The notes under the pieces: model-generated
The model's input: only the letters and a program-made list of their open reading frames with translations
Database searches by the model: none
Told to the model about the DNA's origin: nothing
Program-made: the position numbers and the translations under genes
Source of the DNA: Archaeoglobi archaeon
GTDB taxonomy: Archaea > Halobacteriota > Archaeoglobi > Archaeoglobales > Archaeoglobaceae
DNA: 11,532 nucleotides
Assembly: GCA_029259455.1 (NCBI GenBank)
Contig: JAPDIT010000013.1
Location: 1-11,532 of the forward strand
Direction of reading: 5' to 3'
In this document: positions 6,569-11,532 of the stretch, piece by piece
Numbering within the stretch: the stretch's first letter is position 1
How the letters are laid out: each line of letters begins with the position of its first letter

Positions 6569-6588
6569 GTGCGTGATTTACTTGCTGC

Positions 6589-7779
6589 ATGTACTCTCTC
6601 AAATGCATCGAATGTGGCAGAGAATGGGGCAATGACCGCTATACATGCGAGTGTGGAGGGCTTTTAGAGGTTGAAATCGACCTCAATGCTGTTGATATTG
6701 ACTTCAAGCTTGACGGAAACAACATCTCCGTCTGGAAGTACCGCTCCCTCCTCCCGGTCAGGATTGATCCCGTAACGCTGAAGGAGGGTGGGACTCCACT
6801 TTACAGGGCTGAAAGGCTTGAAAAGGAGGTGGGAGTGAGAAGAGTTTATGTGAAGCACGAAGGACTGAACCCCTCAGGTTCCTTCAAGGACAGAGGGATG
6901 ACCGTTGGTGTTACAAAAGCCATAGAGCTCGGCAGGAATGCTGTTGCATGCGCCTCTACCGGCAACACATCAGCTTCAATGGCGATGTACGCTGCCAAAG
7001 CCGGTTTGAGGGCTTACGTACTGCTCCCCGCAGGAAAGGTTGCGCTGGGAAAGGTCGCTCAGGCTCTAATGCACGGAGCCAAGGTTATAGGGATTGACGG
7101 AAACTTCGATGACGCTCTCAGAATCGTGAGGGAGGTTTGCAGCAGGGAGCCGATATATCTCCTGAACTCCATTAATCCATTCAGACCTGAGGGACAGAAA
7201 ACGATAGCATACGAGATTGCAGACGAGATCGGTGTTCCTGATAGAGTCGTTCTGCCCGTTGGCAATGCTGGCAATATCTCCGCAATTTATAAGGGATTTA
7301 GGGAGCTAAAAGATCTGGGGCTGACTGACTCAATGCCGAAAATGACTGGAATTCAGGCTGAGGGTGCTGCACCGATTTACAGGGCGTTCAAGGAGGGTAA
7401 AGAGGACATAGTTCCGGTGGAGAATCCGGAAACAATAGCAACGGCGATAAGAATTGGAAACCCGGTTAGTGCGAAGAAGGCGTTGAGGGCCATATACAAC
7501 ACCGGCGGAATGGCTGAAATTGTGAGTGATGCCGAGATCATTGAAGCGCAGAAGTTCCTGGCAGCGAAAGAAGGTATCGGCGTAGAACCCGCCTCAGCAG
7601 CAAGCGTTGCGGGGCTGAGAAAGCTCGCTGCTAACGGGATGATCGATCCCGATGAGACTGTTGTTTGCGTGGTGACAGGTAACCTGCTGAAAGACCCCGA
7701 AACCGTAGTCAAAGTTTGCGGAGAGCCTATAACGGTAGAGGCAAGTGTTGATGCTGTTATAAAGGCTATGAGAAGTTAA
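6589..7779 (+). CDS. thrC: Threonine synthase
   Basis: This 396-residue PLP enzyme converts O-phospho-L-homoserine to threonine and phosphate, the last step of threonine synthesis. It begins with a zinc-ribbon-like module of C6, C9, C20 and C22 (CIECG and CECGG), as in many archaeal threonine synthases. The PLP-binding lysine is K100 in NPSGSFKDRGM. CASTGNTSAS (121-130) is the substrate-side loop and VLPVGNAGN (221-229) the glycine-rich loop that holds the PLP phosphate. Length and domain order are normal for the archaeal form. The ATG at 6589 includes the zinc module and sits 25 nt from the shared palindromic TATA box, so the transcript is probably leaderless. Other fold-type II PLP enzymes are possible in principle, but the zinc module plus SFKDRGM strongly favours threonine synthase. 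A T-run follows the stop. Confidence 0.93.
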   Translation: MYSLKCIECGREWGNDRYTCECGGLLEVEIDLNAVDIDFKLDGNNISVWKYRSLLPVRIDPVTLKEGGTPLYRAERLEKEVGVRRVYVKHEGLNPSGSFKDRGMTVGVTKAIELGRNAVACASTGNTSASMAMYAAKAGLRAYVLLPAGKVALGKVAQALMHGAKVIGIDGNFDDALRIVREVCSREPIYLLNSINPFRPEGQKTIAYEIADEIGVPDRVVLPVGNAGNISAIYKGFRELKDLGLTDSMPKMTGIQAEGAAPIYRAFKEGKEDIVPVENPETIATAIRIGNPVSAKKALRAIYNTGGMAEIVSDAEIIEAQKFLAAKEGIGVEPASAASVAGLRKLAANGMIDPDETVVCVVTGNLLKDPETVVKVCGEPITVEASVDAVIKAMRS

Positions 7780-7788
7780 TTTACGCAA

Positions 7789-7802
7789 TTTATTTTTTTA
7801 TT
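7789..7802 (+). terminator. Oligo-T terminator after thrC
   Basis: TTTATTTTTTTATT lies 10 bp after the thrC stop codon and contains seven consecutive T. Archaeal RNA polymerase terminates at such T-runs without needing a hairpin. It lies before the TATA box of the next gene, so thrC and the Cys-rich gene are probably separate transcripts. Confidence 0.6.
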
Positions 7803-7815
7803 CTAAAAAAATTAG

Positions 7816-7824
7816 TTTTATAAT
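7816..7824 (+). promoter_or_regulatory. TATA box of the Cys-rich exported protein gene
   Basis: TTTTATAAT is centred 25 nt upstream of the ATG at 7845, consistent with leaderless transcription. No Shine-Dalgarno motif precedes that ATG. Confidence 0.55.
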
Positions 7825-7844
7825 GTTTTTCGAGTATTCTGAGC

Positions 7845-8414
7845 ATGAAACGGTACATTCTGCTGTTAATGATTGCATTAGCCCTGCCGTTGTGCATTCA
7901 GAGTAACATTGGAAAAGAGAAGCTGAACTATTCCGTTACTGGCTGTGGAGCACAGAAAGCGTCTTACGGTGTAGAAGGCTACGAGCTGTCGGATGGTGTT
8001 TTGACAGTACACGTTATGAGGAACTGCTGCAGCGATGAGATTGTTGTCGAGAAATCCGGAAACGAGTACAGGATAACCGAGAAAGACAGCGATGGAGAAA
8101 TCTGCAAGTGCAACTGCATGAGCACCGTTGAGATTAGAGGTGTTAAGGAGAAGGATTTCAGAGTTACGTTCACGGACTTCAACGGAGAGGTTAGGGAAGT
8201 CAAAAATCTGGAAGGAGAGTTCTGCGGGTGGTCAACTTACGCGGAATGTAGAACTGACAGTGATTGCAAGGTTGCCGGCTGCTCCGGACAGGTGTGTGCA
8301 GGAGTTAAGGAAGACATTGTAACGACATGCGAGTGGAAGGAGTGCTTTGATGCAAAGAAATACGGCATGTTTTGTGGGTGCGTCAACAACCAGTGCCAGT
8401 GGGCACAAAGTTAA
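7845..8414 (+). CDS. Exported Cys-rich protein with C-terminal eight-cysteine-cluster-like domain
   Basis: This 189-residue protein starts with a signal peptide (MKRYILLLMIALALPLC); C17 after LALPL could be a lipobox cysteine, so it may be membrane-anchored outside the cell. It has 17 cysteines, about 9% of residues. The N-terminal half (18-125) is beta-rich with C34, the pair C61-C62, and the cluster C87, C89, C91 (CKCNC). The C-terminal part (127-184) contains C127, C135, C141, C146, C151, C162, C167, C177, C179 and C184 in a pattern such as AECRTDSDCKVAGCSGQVC and MFCGCVNNQC. This resembles the 'eight-cysteine-cluster' domain seen in secreted proteins of thermophiles. Disulfide-stabilised or metal-binding structure is inference; no enzymatic motif is seen. 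The gene has its own TATA box and T-run-insulated start, and lies 24 bp before guaAA on the same strand. Confidence 0.8.
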   Translation: MKRYILLLMIALALPLCIQSNIGKEKLNYSVTGCGAQKASYGVEGYELSDGVLTVHVMRNCCSDEIVVEKSGNEYRITEKDSDGEICKCNCMSTVEIRGVKEKDFRVTFTDFNGEVREVKNLEGEFCGWSTYAECRTDSDCKVAGCSGQVCAGVKEDIVTTCEWKECFDAKKYGMFCGCVNNQCQWAQS

Positions 8415-8438
8415 TTTTTCCTTTACCAACTTGAAACC

Positions 8439-8990
8439 ATGAAAATTTACGTGGTTTACAACTACGGCCAGTACAACCACCTCATCCACAGAACCTTAAG
8501 GGATTTGGGAGTCGAAACGAAGCTCATCGAGAACACAACCCCAGTCGAGGAGCTCAGGGACTTGGACGGACTTGTCATTGGCGGAGGGCCATCTCTCGAA
8601 AAGACGGGAAACTGTGAGCAGTATCTGGAGGAGCTTGACATTCCGATGATAGGAATCTGCCTCGGCCACCAGCTTATGGCGAAGGTATTTGGCGGTGAAG
8701 TCGGGAAGGGTGCAATGGGCGGCTACTCAGAGGTTAAGGTGAGAATTATCGAGAACGACGAGCTTTTTGAAGGCATTCCAAAAGAGATAACAGTCTGGGC
8801 AAGCCACATGGACGAGGTGAAAAAGCTTCCCGAAGACTTCAAGGTTCTCGCAGAGTCAGATATCTGCAAGATCGAGGCAATGAGGCACAAAGAAAAACCA
8901 CTTTACGGTGTGCAGTGGCACCCCGAGGTTTACCACTCTCAGTATGGCGTAGAGCTTTACAGAAACTTCGTTAAAATTTGCAAGAGGTGA
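8439..8990 (+). CDS. guaAA: GMP synthase, glutamine amidotransferase subunit A
   Basis: This 183-residue class I glutamine amidotransferase is the stand-alone glutaminase subunit of archaeal GMP synthase. It releases ammonia from glutamine for the separate ATP-pyrophosphatase subunit, which converts XMP to GMP; that partner is not in this window. The catalytic triad is visible: C74 in GICLGHQ, H161 and E163 in VQWHPEV. The oxyanion-loop GGGPS is at 48-52, and WASHMDEV (120-127) is typical of the GMP synthase branch rather than of other amidotransferases. Length is normal for the split archaeal form. There is no Shine-Dalgarno site; a weak TATA-like AGTTAATTT overlaps the end of the preceding gene about 25 nt upstream, so it may start leaderless or be co-transcribed. 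Its TGA abuts the stop codon of the convergent ttuA-like gene. Confidence 0.93.
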   Translation: MKIYVVYNYGQYNHLIHRTLRDLGVETKLIENTTPVEELRDLDGLVIGGGPSLEKTGNCEQYLEELDIPMIGICLGHQLMAKVFGGEVGKGAMGGYSEVKVRIIENDELFEGIPKEITVWASHMDEVKKLPEDFKVLAESDICKIEAMRHKEKPLYGVQWHPEVYHSQYGVELYRNFVKICKR

Positions 8991-8996
8991 TCACCT
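8985..8996. repeat. 12-bp palindrome containing both stop codons of guaAA and ttuA
   Basis: AGGTGATCACCT is a perfect palindrome whose centre is the exact junction of the TGA of guaAA and the reverse-strand TGA of ttuA. Flanking CAAG and CTTG extend it if a two-base bulge is allowed. It could form a small hairpin in either transcript and mark the shared 3' end, but there is no T-run, so a terminator role is only a guess. Confidence 0.5.
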
Positions 8997-9857
8997 TGTG
9001 AGCTTTTCCTTCAACCTGCAGAATGCACAAATCTCCCCGCTCGCAACCTCTCCGCAAATTTTGCAGTATCTAGTCTCCCCAAACTCCTCTGCAGGTCTCA
9101 CAAGCCCCCTAACGAAGTTCTTAACGAAGCCCGGCTTTCTTCTCTCTATTTCATAAACGATCTCCTTCCACTCCGGTTCAGGGGCGTGGGGGCATTCCAT
9201 CGGAGTGTAAGGGATGTTCTCAATAAGAACGTAAAGCATGTTCTCCTTCTCACTCATCTCAAAGAGCGGCTTTGACCTAGTAACAATCTTCTCATCAAAC
9301 GGCTCGTTTCTAGGCATTAGCTTTTCCGCCCAAACCTTTGCCCCTCCAGCAACGTTTTTGAGGTAGAAAGAAACGATGTCTTCAGCGGTGTGGCCAGTAG
9401 CAACAACTTCAAAACCGTTCTCCCTTGCAAATCTGTTCATGATGTACCTCTTCGCCGTACCGCATGCGGAGCAGGTTTTTCTCCTCATTCTCCTTGCAAC
9501 ATCGTCAACAGTAAACCCATAGTCTCTCAACCTCACCACGTTGAGCTTTACATCAATATTTTCCGAAAGATCCTTCACAACTTTCTCCGACACTTTCGAA
9601 TGCTCACCAATCCCCAAATCGATATAAAGCAGCTCAATATCGTATCCAAGCTCTTTAAGCACAGCAGCCATTGCAGAACTGTCTTTTCCACCCGAAACGG
9701 CTACAAGTATTCTCTCATTCTGATTGAGAATCTTGAATCTCTTTATGCTCCTTTTGACGAGGTTTTTGTAGAACTCCGGATAGCATTTCTCACACAAAGA
9801 GATACCGTAGGCTTTCAGGTTCACAACGGCTTTTCTTCCACACTTCTTGCAGTTCAT
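8991..9857 (-). CDS. ttuA: TtuA/Ncs6-type tRNA 2-thiolation PP-loop enzyme
   Basis: This 288-residue enzyme belongs to the TtuA/CTU1/NcsA family, which adenylates a tRNA uridine and inserts sulfur at C2 (U54 in thermophile TtuA, wobble U34 in Ncs6). Domains in order are an N-terminal zinc ribbon (C3, C6, C22, C25), the ATP-binding PP-loop VAVSGGKDS (52-60), the cluster/catalytic cysteines C129 and C132 in KTCSACGTAKR, a GHTAED segment (155-160), C222 in MECPHAPEPE, and a C-terminal zinc ribbon (C265, C268, C277, C280). C129, C132 and C222 sit almost where the [4Fe-4S]-ligating cysteines of Thermus and Pyrococcus TtuA are. U54 versus U34 specificity cannot be decided here, and the sulfur carrier (TtuB-like) is not in the window. 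Its ATG overlaps the stop of the protease gene (9854-9857), so it is translationally coupled to it. Confidence 0.88.
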   Translation of the reverse strand: MNCKKCGRKAVVNLKAYGISLCEKCYPEFYKNLVKRSIKRFKILNQNERILVAVSGGKDSSAMAAVLKELGYDIELLYIDLGIGEHSKVSEKVVKDLSENIDVKLNVVRLRDYGFTVDDVARRMRRKTCSACGTAKRYIMNRFARENGFEVVATGHTAEDIVSFYLKNVAGGAKVWAEKLMPRNEPFDEKIVTRSKPLFEMSEKENMLYVLIENIPYTPMECPHAPEPEWKEIVYEIERRKPGFVKNFVRGLVRPAEEFGETRYCKICGEVASGEICAFCRLKEKLTR

Positions 9858-11359
9858 ATCAGCCCCTCGATGTTGGGAATCGTTATCGACATAAGTATTG
9901 AAAAGAGAACGATGAACGCGAAGAACTTGACAACTTTCATTGAAATTTCCTCAGCTCTCTCGCCATACTTTCTCGCAAGCAGTTTTGCGAAAACTTCGTG
10001 GAAAACTCTCCCCCCATCAAGCGGAATTGCCGGAAGGCAGTTGAAGAGTCCAACGTAGAAGTTTATCCACCCAATCCAATAAAGCGTGTTTAGAGTCCAG
10101 AAAACCCACGGGGGAGCGATGAAGAGAGATCCGAAAGCCCCTGTAAAGCCCTGAAATCTGAAGGGCATTGCGATGAGGTAAAGCCACCCTCCAACGGATC
10201 TTATGAGTTCAGGAACTGATTTCAGCTCATCGAGCATCGGTTTGGAGTAGAAGACATTTACGCCGTCGATAGAGTCAAAGGTGCTGACATTAACTCCCAG
10301 AAATCCCTTCCCACCTTTTCCCGCAAGTGTCACGTTGAAAGTTCTGAATGTCCCGTTGTCGTAAACAACCACACTTATCCTTTGACCAGGTCTCGTTTCC
10401 TGCATCTTCCTCTGAAAATCACTGTAACCGGTAATTGAGGTATCGTCTATCCTGACTATCAGCGTTCCTGCTTTCATCCCCGCAAGCTCCGCAGGGAATT
10501 TCTCGCCATTTTCAGAGTAAAGACCTACTACCTTTACGCCCATCACCGCCGGAACGCTGAGTTTCTTCAGTTCCCCATCCTTCTCAATACTTATTTCCGC
10601 GATCTCCGCATTCTGCAAAACAGCCTTCACGTCTTCGGTGTTTGCAACATTCACACCGTTAACCTCAACAACTCTACCCTGCACAACTCCGCTGTCATTT
10701 ACCGCAACGATTGCAGGCTGGACTGAGGGGAGCAGGGAGAAGAAGAGAGCAAACGCAATAAATGCCACAACGAAGTTGCTCACAACTCCAGCAGAAAAAA
10801 TTCTGATTCTCGCAGAACTCTTTGTCCTCTTCTTGTCCATTATTTCGCTCTCTTCAGGTTCTGCAAACCCGCCTACGGGGATGAAAGCAAGAATAATGCC
10901 TAAAGATTTTACAGTAACACCTTCAACCCTGCAAAGGATTGCATGGCTGAACTCGTGGACGATGAGAGTTACAACAAGCCCTATCGTCCCCCAGACAATT
11001 GGAATGAAGGGGTTAACGCCTGGCAAAAGTAGAGCGGCTCTCGGGCTTGTCAATTCCGATGGTTCAGGAGGAGTGGTGAGCATGACGTAATCGGCAATCA
11101 GAATTAAGGAGAACATGAAAACCATTCCGGCAAAAACTGCTGGAAGACCAAGGTCAGCGAAAAGTCTCCAGAATCTTTTCGGCCTTGAAAGCTTTTCAAG
11201 CAGCTCAAGCCCCTTCTTAGTTCTGATCATCAAAATTGGGCCGTAGGCAGTTATGTTGAATTTCTCAAGAGTTCCTCTTCTTCTAAGCCACTCAACAACT
11301 CCCCAGTAGACTCCAAAAGCTATCAGTGCAAAGGCAATGGATTCCGTTTCGGTGGGCAT
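9854..11359 (-). CDS. Site-2 protease family (M50) intramembrane zinc metalloprotease with PDZ domains
   Basis: This 501-residue membrane protein has the catalytic signature of site-2 proteases: HEFSH (H135, E136, H139) in a hydrophobic helix, and the third zinc ligand in NCLPAIPLDGGR (D448 in LDGG). Hydrophobic segments lie near 8-24, 70-92, 120-145, 188-212, 385-400, 418-440 and 475-495. Between the two halves of the active site are two PDZ-like regions (about 214-280 and 281-345), e.g. GRVVEVNGVNVANTEDVKAV and GTLIVRIDDTSITGYSDFQ. Such enzymes cut transmembrane substrates, often releasing anti-sigma-like or membrane-bound regulators; the substrate here is unknown. Length and layout fit the larger archaeal RseP/S2P-like forms. 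The ATG at 11359 is 27 nt from a TATA-like box and has no Shine-Dalgarno, so it is probably leaderless. Downstream ttuA overlaps by 4 nt. Confidence 0.93.
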   Translation of the reverse strand: MPTETESIAFALIAFGVYWGVVEWLRRRGTLEKFNITAYGPILMIRTKKGLELLEKLSRPKRFWRLFADLGLPAVFAGMVFMFSLILIADYVMLTTPPEPSELTSPRAALLLPGVNPFIPIVWGTIGLVVTLIVHEFSHAILCRVEGVTVKSLGIILAFIPVGGFAEPEESEIMDKKRTKSSARIRIFSAGVVSNFVVAFIAFALFFSLLPSVQPAIVAVNDSGVVQGRVVEVNGVNVANTEDVKAVLQNAEIAEISIEKDGELKKLSVPAVMGVKVVGLYSENGEKFPAELAGMKAGTLIVRIDDTSITGYSDFQRKMQETRPGQRISVVVYDNGTFRTFNVTLAGKGGKGFLGVNVSTFDSIDGVNVFYSKPMLDELKSVPELIRSVGGWLYLIAMPFRFQGFTGAFGSLFIAPPWVFWTLNTLYWIGWINFYVGLFNCLPAIPLDGGRVFHEVFAKLLARKYGERAEEISMKVVKFFAFIVLFSILMSITIPNIEGLI

Positions 11360-11380
11360 TGATTTAAATAAGAGTGAGCA

Positions 11381-11391
11381 TTAATAAAAGC
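11381..11391 (-). promoter_or_regulatory. TATA box of the site-2 protease-ttuA operon
   Basis: On the minus strand the sequence reads GCTTTTATTAA. It is centred about 27 nt upstream of the ATG at 11359, the spacing for leaderless transcription, and is the only AT-rich promoter-like element before the two-gene operon. Confidence 0.5.
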
Positions 11392-11419
11392 TTTGAGGTA
11401 AATTTTTGGTCGTGTTCCA

Positions 11420-11530
11420 TCATAGGTGTAAATTCACCTCCCACCTTATATCCCTATCCAGCTTAATAACTTCACCGATAAACGATTCATAGCTTGTCCT
11501 CTCAAACCTCATCTTCATAAGCAGATTGCC
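11420..11530 (-). CDS. C-terminal end of an unidentified protein (partial)
   Basis: One minus-strand frame is open from the right edge to a TGA at 11420-11422, giving 36 residues that include MKMRFERTSYESFIGEVI and end DRDIRWEVNLHL. The composition is Glu/Arg/Lys-rich like the other proteins here, and the stop falls 60 bp before the protease ATG, a plausible end for an upstream same-strand gene. The other two minus-strand frames contain early stops. I do not recognise the family and the rest of the gene is outside the window. Confidence 0.45.
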   Translation of the reverse strand, partial: GNLLMKMRFERTSYESFIGEVIKLDRDIRWEVNLHL

Positions 11531-11532
11531 AA

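Noticed and set aside
7793..7811. T7/A7 inverted repeat after thrC as a stem-loop regulator
   Set aside because: An all A-T stem would not be stable at hyperthermophile temperatures; a T-run terminator followed by an AT-rich promoter explains it.
8991..9857. The ATP-pyrophosphatase subunit of GMP synthase, because of its PP-loop next to guaAA
   Set aside because: The two zinc ribbons, CSACG and MECPHA motifs identify TtuA/Ncs6, and the gene is on the opposite strand.
9390..10058. Open reading frame of 222 codons on the plus strand
   Set aside because: It is antisense to ttuA and the site-2 protease, both of which have clear catalytic motifs in their frames.

Overview
The window looks like chromosomal DNA of a hyperthermophilic euryarchaeon, most likely an Archaeoglobus or close relative. 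The evidence is a stand-alone GMP synthase glutaminase subunit, a TtuA-type tRNA thiolase, an archaeal site-2 protease with internal PDZ domains, DUF166/DUF169 families, Arg codons dominated by AGG/AGA, Lys/Glu-rich proteins, and TATA boxes centred about 25 nt upstream of start codons (leaderless transcription). The genus is an inference from gene content, not a database match.

Left part (1-4908) is a patchwork of intact and broken genes. It starts with the frameshifted end of a transposon-associated DUF2080 gene, then an intact DUF166 (putative thymidylate synthase) gene. Convergent with that gene are two overlapping broken genes on the minus strand: a SEC59/dolichol-kinase-like membrane kinase and a thymidylate-kinase-like P-loop kinase. 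An intact radical SAM gene follows, diverging from the broken membrane kinase across a shared TATA box. Next come a broken LolA-like/DUF4367 lipoprotein (minus) and a broken DUF169 gene (plus). The broken genes still reconstruct into well-conserved proteins, with about 15 frame changes and one in-frame TAG, so decay is recent or the sequence carries indel errors.

Middle part (4895-7779): a tight minus-strand pair encodes an alpha-methylacyl-CoA racemase-like family III protein and a small Rossmann-fold protein with a cysteine cluster. The pair diverges from threonine synthase, and one palindromic TATA box (TTTATAAA) sits almost exactly midway between the two start codons.

Right part (7780-11532): a cysteine-rich exported protein with an eight-cysteine-cluster C-terminal domain is followed by guaAA (GMP synthase subunit A). 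Its stop codon abuts the stop codon of the convergent ttuA-like gene inside a 12-bp palindrome. ttuA is translationally coupled (4-nt overlap) to the upstream site-2 protease gene. The last bases hold the C-terminal end of an unidentified minus-strand ORF.

There is no tRNA, rRNA or CRISPR array, and no complete mobile element. No stretch over 300 bases lacks a gene or gene remnant. The items most worth following up are the Rossmann/cysteine-cluster protein coupled to a CoA racemase, the radical SAM protein with a CX4CX2C cluster motif, the Cys-rich exported protein, and the pattern of gene decay.
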